Part shown: piece after piece, positions 5,993 to 14,198 of the stretch
Position numbering within the stretch: the stretch's first letter is position 1
How the letters are laid out: each line of letters begins with the position of its first letter
Assembly (NCBI GenBank): GCA_038248745.1
Contig: JBBRXC010000012.1
Location: forward strand, 1 to 22,251
Direction of reading: 5' to 3'
DNA from: JAENWH01 sp038248745
GTDB lineage: Bacteria > Bacillota > Clostridia > Peptostreptococcales > Anaerovoracaceae
Length of the DNA: 22,251 nt
Position numbers and translations under genes: made by a program
Notes under the pieces: model-generated
The model's input: only the letters and a program-made list of their open reading frames with translations
What the model was told of the DNA's origin: nothing
Database searches by the model: none

Positions 5993-8449
5993 TTATACGA
6001 ACAAACTCATATCAGATTCTTCAGCATTGGCAAGCATTGCTGCTGCGCCTCCGATTTTCACGCCGTCGATTAATTCTTCTTGTTTAATTCCCATTAAATC
6101 CATACTCATAGAGCAGGCAACAATTTCAACACCATTTTCCATTGCCATGGCTATTAACTCTTCAAGACTGTCAACGTTCTTATTTTTCATGACCATTTTG
6201 ATCATTTTAGCGCCCATGCCACCCATATTCATATTGGACAGTTTAAGCTTTCCAGCACCTCTTGGCATCATTGCACCGAACATGGTAGAAATGAAGTCTT
6301 TTTTTACAGCTACTTTTTCAGGTCTTCTCAGCGCATTCAGTCCCCAGAAGGTACAGAATATGCTGACTTCTCTACCCATTGCTGCTGCTGCATTTGCAAT
6401 GATAAAAGTGGCAAGAACTTTGTCTAGGTCGCCTGAAAACAGAATAAGATTTTTTTTGTCACATGGACCATTATTGGCAGCTCCGCAAGAAGCATTCGCC
6501 AAATGTTGCATCCCTTTTTTCCTGATGGTTGTCACCGCAATACCCTTGCTTTGGGTATTATCTATAAATACATTCCCCGTTCTTCTACAGAAGCCTTCAA
6601 TATCCGAAGCAAATGCTACATCCGTTGTTGAAATTTCTATAACGTCTCCTTCTTTCGCCTCTTTAATTGCTTTTGAAAGTTTTACAATCGGTCCTGGGCA
6701 TTGAAGTCCGCAGGCATTGATTTTAATAATATCTCCAACAGGAACAGCTTCTTCATGATGAATAGGCCTTTGCGTATCTGTATCAATAACAGGTGCCGCT
6801 TCTCCACCACCCATAATGGAATTGTAAAGTCTGTACCCACCCGATAAATTATAACAGTCAAAGTTCTTCTGGGTTAATATTCTTGTAGCAACATAACCTC
6901 TCAATCCAATCTGGCAAGTGACATAAACTTTCTTTGATGGATCCAACTCGTTAAAGCGGAGTCTCAAATCATCAAGAGGAATATTAATAAATCCTTCAAT
7001 GGCGCCGTTCTGAAATTCCAATTCGGTTCTTGTATCTAGAAGAATGACGCTGCCATCTCTAGGTAGGCTTTCTACATCATGCCAATGGAAATTTTTCACT
7101 TTTTCTGTTAGGCTATTTTCTATAGAAAATCCAATCATATTTACTGGATCTTTTGCTGACGAATATGGAGGTGCATAGCATAATTCAACCTGTGTCAAAT
7201 CAGTGGCTGTCATCCCTGCTCTTATTGCCATTGCAAGAACATCACATCTTTTGTCCACGCCTTCATAACCAACAATTTGAGCCCCCAAGATTTTGCCTGT
7301 CTTTTTCTCATAGACTGTCTTAATGGACATGTTGACAGCTCCAGGGTAATACCCTGCGTGGGAAGCACTATATGTAAATTGTTTTTCATAATCAAGTCCA
7401 AGTCTTATCGCTGTTTTTTCATTGACGCCTGTTGTCGCAACGGTTAACTCAAACGCCTTCAAAATGGCGCTGCCTTGTGTGTTTTTGTACTCGCTTGGAA
7501 TACCACAAATATTATCTGCAGCAATTCTTCCCTGTTTATTTGCGGGACCAGCAAGTGGTATCATCGCCTTTTGCCCTGTGACAAAATCCGTCACTTCAAC
7601 GGCATCTCCAACGGCATAAATGTCTGGATCGGATGTAAGCATATTTTCATTGACGATGATTCCGCCTCTGGCATTACAATCAAGCCCAGCTTCTTTAGCG
7701 ATCGCGGTTTCTGCTTTAACGCCAATTGCCATAATAATCATATCAGCCTGTACTTTTTCATTCGTCGTTGTTAATTCAAGTCCACCGTCTTTTTCGTCGA
7801 TGGCACTGACCCCTTCACCAAGAAGCAATCGAACGCCCAGCTGACTCATATGATTATGAACTTCACAGGCCATATCATAGTCTAAAGGAGCTATTACCTG
7901 ATTCAACATTTCGACTACTGTCACTTTTATGCCAAGATTGTGAAGATTTTCAGCCATTTCAATACCAATATACCCGCCACCTACAACAACTGCACTTTTA
8001 GGCTTTGTCTGGTCAACGAAATCTTTTATTTTATAGGTATCAGGAATTGTACTTAGGGTAAATATTTTGTGTGAATCTACACCATTTCCTCCCAAGGCTG
8101 GTTTAATAGGCCTTGCGCCAGGAGACAGCAGTAATTTATCATAACTTTCCTTATATTCTCCCTTTCGGCTTCTAATAGTTACCATTTTATTTGCTGGATC
8201 GATTTCAATCACTTCACTGCCAATTCTTACATCAACATTAAATCTGGCGTTGAAGCTTTCTGGTGTTTGAAGTGTCAAGGCATCTTTATCTGTAATTTCT
8301 CCACCTATATAATAAGGAAGACCACAATTTGCAAAAGAAATATAGTCCCCTCTTTCAAACATTATAATTTCAGAATTTTCATCAAGTCTTCTTAACCTTG
8401 CAGCTGCCGAAGCGCCCCCTGCAACACCGCCAACAATTATTATTTTCAT
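5993..8449 (-). CDS. CoA-disulfide reductase-type flavoprotein fused to rhodanese, TusA and DsrE-like domains
   Basis: Four domains are seen in one 818-residue chain. Residues 1-450 form a pyridine nucleotide-disulfide oxidoreductase: the FAD site is GGVAGGASAAARLRR, the single redox Cys42 lies in SFANCGLPYY as in CoA-disulfide reductases and NADH oxidases, the second Rossmann motif is VVGGGYIGIEMAE, and the FAD-binding IYAVGDAVE follows. Residues about 460-550 form a rhodanese domain with Cys512 in VTCQIGLRGY. Residues about 573-640 form a TusA/SirA domain with Cys584 in CGLQCPGP. The rest (about 655-818) is a DsrE/F-like domain of the Met-rich type with GAANNGPC and VACSMSMDLMG. The set suggests reduction of CoA-linked or low-molecular persulfides and polysulfides with sulfur relay between the cysteines. 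Substrate is inference. The ATG at 8449 follows taggaggaaaaaaata. It lies 83 bp after the amylase stop, with no convincing terminator, so it may be read from the glycogen operon as well as on its own. Confidence 0.9.
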   Translation of the reverse strand: MKIIIVGGVAGGASAAARLRRLDENSEIIMFERGDYISFANCGLPYYIGGEITDKDALTLQTPESFNARFNVDVRIGSEVIEIDPANKMVTIRSRKGEYKESYDKLLLSPGARPIKPALGGNGVDSHKIFTLSTIPDTYKIKDFVDQTKPKSAVVVGGGYIGIEMAENLHNLGIKVTVVEMLNQVIAPLDYDMACEVHNHMSQLGVRLLLGEGVSAIDEKDGGLELTTTNEKVQADMIIMAIGVKAETAIAKEAGLDCNARGGIIVNENMLTSDPDIYAVGDAVEVTDFVTGQKAMIPLAGPANKQGRIAADNICGIPSEYKNTQGSAILKAFELTVATTGVNEKTAIRLGLDYEKQFTYSASHAGYYPGAVNMSIKTVYEKKTGKILGAQIVGYEGVDKRCDVLAMAIRAGMTATDLTQVELCYAPPYSSAKDPVNMIGFSIENSLTEKVKNFHWHDVESLPRDGSVILLDTRTELEFQNGAIEGFINIPLDDLRLRFNELDPSKKVYVTCQIGLRGYVATRILTQKNFDCYNLSGGYRLYNSIMGGGEAAPVIDTDTQRPIHHEEAVPVGDIIKINACGLQCPGPIVKLSKAIKEAKEGDVIEISTTDVAFASDIEGFCRRTGNVFIDNTQSKGIAVTTIRKKGMQHLANASCGAANNGPCDKKNLILFSGDLDKVLATFIIANAAAAMGREVSIFCTFWGLNALRRPEKVAVKKDFISTMFGAMMPRGAGKLKLSNMNMGGMGAKMIKMVMKNKNVDSLEELIAMAMENGVEIVACSMSMDLMGIKQEELIDGVKIGGAAAMLANAEESDMSLFV

Positions 8450-8532
8450 ATTATTTTTTTCCTCCTAAAATATCTTTCACCTAAAAATATTATTTACTTA
8501 TTTAGTTAATTATATAACACTCTCCAGAATGT

Positions 8533-10398
8533 TTACTGTGATAAAGTCACCAAGAAAAGGGTTGTTAAAGGAGGAATTTCAAATATAAAGCTGCTTTCTT
8601 CGACTTTTTCAATTTTCACTTCATATAATAGCTCCATGGCAGTAGCCCCTTCTCCAAATCTGTTAATCAATTCACATCTTTTTGAGTTGTTTTCATCATT
8701 ATTTACAAAAATATTCACTTCTTGCTTATTGTTTTTATACGTCAGCACAAGTACATTGTCTTTTCCGTGACTTATTTCCGGAAATTCCGTCAACATATCT
8801 AACAATTGGTCGTTTCTTAATTTTGTAATCTTGTAATACCATTCTAAGATTATGGTGTTTTCTCTTCCCCAAGGATACGTTGCCCGGTTGTAAGGGTCGG
8901 CTTCCCCTTCCATACCAACCTCATCTCCATAATAAATAGATGGGATTCCAGGCAAAGCCATTTGAAGTGCAGAGATCATTTTCAGTCTTTGAATTGCTTC
9001 CTTCATTCCGGCTTCATCGATTTTACTTACACAGGTATTCAATCTGGTCAAAATTCTGGGTCTGTCATGACTGCCAATTAAATTCATTGCAGATAAAATT
9101 GCCGGTTTCGGATAATTTTCATAGAGGCTCATCATCATTTCTTTTAAGTCATAAGCGCTTATTTTTTTGATGGCAAAATCTATTAAGCCATTATAAAACG
9201 GATAATTCATCACAGAATGAAGCTGATCACCACCAAAATAATTTCTCATTTTCCCGTAGCTCACCTTATTGGAAGCATCTTCCCAAACCTCTCCGATAAG
9301 AAAGGCTTCTGGGTTTTCCTCTTCAAGAGTTTTCCTGATTCCACGAATGAAATCCTCAGGCAGCTCATCGGCAACATCCAATCTGAATCCCATGACACCT
9401 CTTCTGATCCAATACCTTATGACACTGTTATCCCCTTTATATATAAAATTGATATAGCTTTCGTCATTTTCATTTACATTCGGCAAATCATCCACATCCC
9501 ACCAGGACTCATATTTTTCAGGATAATTTTTGAAAGAATACCATTTAAAATAATTGGATGTGGTGCTGTTATAAGCGCCAACAGTTTCATACTTCCCTTT
9601 TTTATTGAAGTAGATGCTGTCAGCCCCTGTATGATTAAATACGCCATCCAGTATGATCCCAATATCTCTTTTTTTTGCTTCAGCAATCAATTCATCAAAA
9701 TCCGCCAATGTACCAAGCACACCGTCTATTTTCATATAATCGCCGGTATCATACCGGTGAGGACTGGCAGCTTCAAAAATCGGATTTAGATAAATAATCC
9801 CAACACCAAGCCCAGCAATATAATCAAGTTTACTGGTAATTCCTTTCAAGTTTCCGCCAAAGAATCCCCATTGGACAATTCTACCTTTTGTGTCCTTATG
9901 ATAAGAAGGCTTGTTCTCCCAAGATGCCTGAATGTAGGAACCTTTTTTAGGGGAATTGACCTTTCCGTCCTCATTTCCATTGCAAAAACTATCTGGAAAT
10001 ATTTGATACATGATTCGGTTTTGAACCCATTTTGGCACCACAAAATTGCTGGAAACAGTGATTTGGAAGGAAGGCGGCTGACTCCGATAAAACATGCCTA
10101 TGCCACCTGCGTGATCCATATTATTTCCAACATAAAATTCCGGCCCGTCAGATTGAATAATAAAGAAATACCAAACAATCCCAGACTTTTCTGGCATGAT
10201 AAGATCTACTTCAAAAACACTTTCTGCATTTCTTACCATTTCAACTATTTTTTCCTGATCTCCTATCCAGAGTCTAGCCTTTACGGTTCCGTGGAAATCT
10301 TCGTCTACTTCCATTCCAAGGGTTACCTTTTCACCGCAGTTCACGGCACCAAAAGGTTTTCTGTATTCAGTTTTTCTTGAATCATGTAATGCTTTCAT
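8533..10398 (-). CDS. GH13 alpha-glucan hydrolase (neopullulanase/cyclomaltodextrinase-like)
   Basis: This 621-residue enzyme is predicted to cut alpha-1,4 (perhaps also alpha-1,6) bonds of glycogen or maltodextrins. Residues 1-125 look like an N-terminal beta-sandwich. The (beta/alpha)8 barrel starts at MYQIFPDSF. The four GH13 regions are intact: DGVFNH, GFRLDVADE with the nucleophile Asp341, LIGEVWED with the acid Glu370, and GSHDRPR with Asp445. MYQIFPD and the domain order fit the GH13_20 group. No signal peptide is seen, so it acts inside the cell. Its ATG at 10398 lies inside glgA, overlapping its last 17 bases, so the two are translationally coupled in the glycogen operon. It would supply debranching or endo-acting cleavage alongside GlgP. 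Branching specificity (GlgX-like or not) cannot be settled here. Confidence 0.88.
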   Translation of the reverse strand: MKALHDSRKTEYRKPFGAVNCGEKVTLGMEVDEDFHGTVKARLWIGDQEKIVEMVRNAESVFEVDLIMPEKSGIVWYFFIIQSDGPEFYVGNNMDHAGGIGMFYRSQPPSFQITVSSNFVVPKWVQNRIMYQIFPDSFCNGNEDGKVNSPKKGSYIQASWENKPSYHKDTKGRIVQWGFFGGNLKGITSKLDYIAGLGVGIIYLNPIFEAASPHRYDTGDYMKIDGVLGTLADFDELIAEAKKRDIGIILDGVFNHTGADSIYFNKKGKYETVGAYNSTTSNYFKWYSFKNYPEKYESWWDVDDLPNVNENDESYINFIYKGDNSVIRYWIRRGVMGFRLDVADELPEDFIRGIRKTLEEENPEAFLIGEVWEDASNKVSYGKMRNYFGGDQLHSVMNYPFYNGLIDFAIKKISAYDLKEMMMSLYENYPKPAILSAMNLIGSHDRPRILTRLNTCVSKIDEAGMKEAIQRLKMISALQMALPGIPSIYYGDEVGMEGEADPYNRATYPWGRENTIILEWYYKITKLRNDQLLDMLTEFPEISHGKDNVLVLTYKNNKQEVNIFVNNDENNSKRCELINRFGEGATAMELLYEVKIEKVEESSFIFEIPPLTTLFLVTLSQ

Positions 10399-11767
10399 AT
10401 AATCTCATATATTCTTCCGCTGATTTATTCCAGCTAAATTCTACACCGGCTGCGTTTCTCTTGAGTTTTCTCCAAGCAGCCTTATCATTTCTATATATAT
10501 CCAAAGCTCTTTTTATGGTAAATAAAAATTCATGTGCGTTAATGTTCGAGAAGGAAAACCCTGTTCCCGCCCCCGTGTAATGATTGTAAGGAATCACTGT
10601 ATCAATCAGACCGCCTGTTTCTCTGACGATTGGGATTGTCCCATATTGCATGGCCAACAGCTGAGAGATGCCACAAGGCTCAAAATAAGATGGCATCAGA
10701 AAAACATCTGCCCCTTTATAAAGTGTTTCTGCCAGTTCTTCATTAAACCCAATGATGCTTTTTACATTTTTAGGATATTTGGTCTCAAAATGCTTCAGCA
10801 TATTTTCGTAATGGGCTTCCCCGCTTCCAAGGAAAATCATTTGCACATCTTCCGTTGCCAATTCGTCCATCACATGGGCTAGCAAGTCCATCCCTTTTTG
10901 AGCTGTCAGTCTAGAAATTATCGTTAAAAGAGGAATATCATCTTTTATTTCAAATCCCATTTTCTCCTGCAGCGCCGCTTTCGTTTTCCCTTTGTCATAA
11001 ACTGTATGCTGATAATTAATTCCGTTTAAAATTCCTGTAACGCCATGTTCAAGAGAGGCAATGACGCCTTCCAACCCCTCGCCATAATAGCTGTTGGTAA
11101 TTTCCTTACTGTAGGTGGGGCTGACAGTTGTTACCCGGTCTGATTTAATAATCCCTGCCTTCATATAATTAATATTACCGTTCAATTCCAAAGCTCTCCA
11201 CGCTTTTTCATCCCCATAAAGACCAAGGAGGTCTCCAAACCAGTACTTGTTAAAAATTCCTTGGTGTTTAATGTTATGGATTGTAAATACTGTTTTAATG
11301 GCTTCCAGTTTCTTGTTCTCCCCGAATATTTCCTTTTTAAAAATAGGGACTAAACCTGTATGCCAGTCATTGCAATTAATAACATCAGGTGTAAAGGTCT
11401 TGCTGACTTTAACAAATTTCAATATTGCTTTAGAAAAGAATGCAAATCTTTCACAGTCATCATCATATCCGTATAACTCCGGCCGTTTAAAAAAATATTC
11501 ATTGTCCACAAAGTAATAATGAACGCCTTCATGTTCCAACTCTAGAATACCACAATACAATTTCCTCCAGCCCAGTTCTACTTCAAAAAATTCTATGTGT
11601 TTCATTTTATCAGAAAACTCTTTAGGAATTGTTGAGTATTTTGGTAAAATAACCCTCGCATCTGCGCCATACCCGTTTATTACACTAGGCAACGCACCTA
11701 TAACATCCCCAAGCCCACCACTTTTTACAAAAGGGGCACATTCAGAAGCAGCAAATAGTACTTTCAT
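10382..11767 (-). CDS. glgA: Glycogen synthase (ADP-glucose type)
   Basis: GlgA transfers glucose from ADP-glucose to the non-reducing end of glycogen (GT5). The ADP-glucose-binding KxGGL motif is KSGGL at residues 15-19, followed by GDVIGALP. NCNDWHTGLVP is the conserved acceptor-side block. The C-terminal GT-B half has TIISRLTAQKG and the catalytic EPCGISQLLAMQYGTIPIVRETGGL-type region. At 461 residues it is slightly shorter than the usual 475-480 but shows no break. The ATG at 11767 follows acggaggatacat. It starts 61 bp after glgD and ends overlapping the GH13 gene. The order glgC-glgD-glgA is that of many Clostridia. Confidence 0.96.
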   Translation of the reverse strand: MKVLFAASECAPFVKSGGLGDVIGALPSVINGYGADARVILPKYSTIPKEFSDKMKHIEFFEVELGWRKLYCGILELEHEGVHYYFVDNEYFFKRPELYGYDDDCERFAFFSKAILKFVKVSKTFTPDVINCNDWHTGLVPIFKKEIFGENKKLEAIKTVFTIHNIKHQGIFNKYWFGDLLGLYGDEKAWRALELNGNINYMKAGIIKSDRVTTVSPTYSKEITNSYYGEGLEGVIASLEHGVTGILNGINYQHTVYDKGKTKAALQEKMGFEIKDDIPLLTIISRLTAQKGMDLLAHVMDELATEDVQMIFLGSGEAHYENMLKHFETKYPKNVKSIIGFNEELAETLYKGADVFLMPSYFEPCGISQLLAMQYGTIPIVRETGGLIDTVIPYNHYTGAGTGFSFSNINAHEFLFTIKRALDIYRNDKAAWRKLKRNAAGVEFSWNKSAEEYMRLYESIT

Positions 11768-11799
11768 ATGTATCCTCCGTTTCTTATCCAGCTAAAAAT

Positions 11800-11853
11800 T
11801 TAAATGACAACCCTACTTGGCCAAAACCTTAAACGACAACGCCTTTTGGCAAG
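11800..11853. repeat. Diverged 29-bp duplication at the glgD stop codon
   Basis: The plus-strand segment beginning ttaaacgacaacg (11829-11853), which encodes the last residues and stop of GlgD, has a diverged copy beginning ttaaatgacaacc (11800-11824) with about 18 of 25 positions equal. It looks like an old tandem duplication that lengthened the glgD-glgA spacer. Confidence 0.5.
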
Positions 11854-12944
11854 TACATTGGACTGTCCCCCTGTGCTTTCAGTACAGTATTGGCCGGTAT
11901 TTTAATGCCTTTGTCCAGAATGACGTTCTCAAGAATACTGTTTTCACCAATTTCACAGTTATGCATCACAACGCACCCGCTGATGCGGCTATTTTTACCA
12001 ACATTCACTTTCCGAAAAAGCAAACTGTTTGTGACTTTTCCGTCCAAAATACATCCACTTGCGATATATGAATTTTTAACGATAGCATTTTCCATATATT
12101 TTGTTGGTGGACTGTCTTTGATCTTTGTAATAATTTTTTCTTCCCAATCAAAGAGTTCGCTTTGAATTTCTGGGTTCATTAACTCCATTGATGTTTGATA
12201 ATAATCTTCAAGTGTAAAGATTTGCTTCATATAATCCTTATATTCATGCCCTAGAACAATCTTTTCCGGAAGATTTGATTCCACCAAATCCAGCAAGTCC
12301 TTGAATTCCGTATCTCTACAGCTTAATATCATCTCAATAAGTAGCTTTCTATTGAAAATAAAAACATCTGCAAACGTTGATTCTAAGCCAGAAGTATCTT
12401 TATCTTCTGTTCGTATGATTTGATTGACTCTACCATTTTCATCCATCACAAGTTTTGATTCAACTTTTTTATTGCAATTCAATCCGTTTTGATAAACTAG
12501 GGTGATATCTGCCCCTCTCTTTTCATGCTTTTTCAATAGTTTTGAATAATTCATATTGAACACATAATTGCTTGCTGAAATAATGACAACATCTGATTCT
12601 TCAGCTGTCAAGAATTCAATATTTGCAAGAAAATCCTTTACGCAGAACATTTGAACCCTTGGCTTTAAGGTTGGGGTGACACTGGGAAGCATGAATAAGC
12701 CTCCGGAGTTTCTATCTAAATTCCATGCCTTTCCTGCGGCAAGATGGTCAAGCAACGGTCTCATCCTATAAGGTAGAATAACGCCTACAGACCTGATTCC
12801 TGCATTAACCATATTAGACAAAGCAAAATCAATCAGTCTATACCGACATCCGAAGGGCACTGCACTTAACGGTCTGTTCTCTGATAATCTTTCAATTGCA
12901 TTTAGTCTATAATTTGTACTGATAATCCCTGTAACTTTTAACAT
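11829..12944 (-). CDS. glgD: GlgD, regulatory partner of glucose-1-phosphate adenylyltransferase
   Basis: This 371-residue GlgC paralogue has the nucleotidyltransferase fold followed by a left-handed beta-helix (hexapeptide-like NSYIASGCILDGKV, NSRISGCVVMHNCEIG). It lacks the GGxGxRL nucleotide-binding loop at its N-terminus, where it reads TGIISTNYRLNAIERL. The substrate-side motif PFGCRYRLIDFALSNMVNAGI is kept. In Firmicutes GlgD is known to be poorly active or inactive alone and to raise the activity of GlgC in a hetero-oligomer. The ATG at 12944 follows aaggaggcaaggcc, and the glgC stop codon lies directly against this ribosome binding site, so glgC and glgD are tightly coupled. Confidence 0.95.
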   Translation of the reverse strand: MLKVTGIISTNYRLNAIERLSENRPLSAVPFGCRYRLIDFALSNMVNAGIRSVGVILPYRMRPLLDHLAAGKAWNLDRNSGGLFMLPSVTPTLKPRVQMFCVKDFLANIEFLTAEESDVVIISASNYVFNMNYSKLLKKHEKRGADITLVYQNGLNCNKKVESKLVMDENGRVNQIIRTEDKDTSGLESTFADVFIFNRKLLIEMILSCRDTEFKDLLDLVESNLPEKIVLGHEYKDYMKQIFTLEDYYQTSMELMNPEIQSELFDWEEKIITKIKDSPPTKYMENAIVKNSYIASGCILDGKVTNSLLFRKVNVGKNSRISGCVVMHNCEIGENSILENVILDKGIKIPANTVLKAQGDSPMYLPKGVVV

Positions 12945-12956
12945 GGCCTTGCCTCC

Positions 12957-14150
12957 TTAAATCGTTATTTCAGATCCTGCTACAATCCTACTTTTTGGAC
13001 TAATCTTCATATTATTTTCAATTATTGTAATCCCATTTGGCTGCACTGGTTTTTTTGTTGCAGTGCCTATCACAGATTCCTCTCCAATAACAACATCCTC
13101 TCCTATGATGCTCTTATTCACTCTTGCATTCTCCTGAATTATCACATCAGGGAAAATGATAGAATCCTTGACTACCGCGCCCTCTTTTATGGTGACTCCA
13201 GGAGAAATCAAACTGTTTTCAACCTTCCCCAAGATGGTGCAGCCATTACATATAAGAGAATTCTTAATGCTCGATTTAGAACCAATATACTGAGGTGGTC
13301 TTGCATCTGTGTTTGAATTCGAAGTAATTTTAAAGTTTTTTTCAAATAAATCAAGGCTTGGCGAATCTCCCAGCAGTTCCATATTTGCCTCGTAATAACT
13401 TTCGATTGTACCTACGTCCTTCCAGTAAGCGTCAAATCTATGTGCATATAATCTTTTATTATCCGACAGCAGCTTTGGTATAATATTCTTCCCAAAATCA
13501 TTCTCTGAATAAGGATTTGCTTCATCGACAATTAGTGCATCTCGCAAAACATCCCAAGCGAATATATAAACGCCCATAGAAGCTAGGGTGCTTTCAGGGA
13601 CTTTTGGTTTTTCTGTAAATTTTGTAATTCTGTTATCCTCATCCACCGACATAATCCCAAATCTTGAAGCCTCTTCATAGGAGACATCAAGAACTGCAAT
13701 CGTCGCATCAGAATTAGTGTCCATATGCTCTTGAAGCATATTCCTATAATCCATTTTATAAACATGGTCTCCTGAAAGAACAAGGACACACTTGGGATTA
13801 TACTGATCGATAAAGTTAATGTTCTGATAAATGGCATTTGCAGTCCCTTTGTACCAGGTTCCACCCCTTTGCCCTTGATAAGGCGGTAAAATATGCAGTC
13901 CCCCTGTATCAATATCCAAATCCCAGGCAGATCCCACCCCAACATAGGAATTCAGTAGAAATGGTTTGTATTGGGTCAGCATACCCACCGTTTCTATCCC
14001 TGAATTTACACAGTTGCTTAAGCAAAAGTCCACAATTCTGTATTTTCCTCCAAATACCAGCCCTGGCTTTGCGATGTTTGCAGTGAGACACTTCAATCTA
14101 CTTCCCTGTCCTCCAACAAGCAGCATTGCTACACATTCTTTTTTCTTCAC
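12957..14150 (-). CDS. glgC: Glucose-1-phosphate adenylyltransferase
   Basis: GlgC makes ADP-glucose from ATP and glucose-1-phosphate, the committed step of glycogen synthesis. The catalytic N-terminal loop is LLVGGQGSRL. FGGKYRIVDFCLSNCVNSGI, the metal-site region LSGDHVYKMDY and the sugar-phosphate motif TEKPKVP follow. Residues from about 290 form a left-handed beta-helix (NSLICNGCTILGKV, EDVVIGEESVIG), the allosteric domain. The start is a GTG at 14150, chosen because AGGAGG lies seven bases upstream and the first residues (MKKKECVAMLLVGG) have the usual length before the loop. At 397 residues it has family length. It follows glgP by 48 bp and precedes glgD by 12 bp. Confidence 0.96.
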   Translation of the reverse strand: MKKKECVAMLLVGGQGSRLKCLTANIAKPGLVFGGKYRIVDFCLSNCVNSGIETVGMLTQYKPFLLNSYVGVGSAWDLDIDTGGLHILPPYQGQRGGTWYKGTANAIYQNINFIDQYNPKCVLVLSGDHVYKMDYRNMLQEHMDTNSDATIAVLDVSYEEASRFGIMSVDEDNRITKFTEKPKVPESTLASMGVYIFAWDVLRDALIVDEANPYSENDFGKNIIPKLLSDNKRLYAHRFDAYWKDVGTIESYYEANMELLGDSPSLDLFEKNFKITSNSNTDARPPQYIGSKSSIKNSLICNGCTILGKVENSLISPGVTIKEGAVVKDSIIFPDVIIQENARVNKSIIGEDVVIGEESVIGTATKKPVQPNGITIIENNMKISPKSRIVAGSEITI

Positions 14151-14198
14151 AATTAAACCTCCTATTATCTCAGCCTACCATCAATAATGTTTTCTAGA

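Noticed and set aside
6027..6704. Plus-strand 225-residue frame
   Set aside because: It is antisense to the DsrE/TusA part of the disulfide reductase, which has clear domain matches on the minus strand.
8450..8532. Promoter and terminator between the GH13 gene and the disulfide reductase
   Set aside because: A TATAAT at 8509-8514 (minus) has no acceptable -35, and a 6-bp stem (acattc/gagtgt) has no T-run. Neither is strong enough to list as a feature.
9217..9789. Plus-strand 190-residue frame
   Set aside because: It is antisense to the GH13 catalytic domain, has no ribosome binding site and no recognisable motif.
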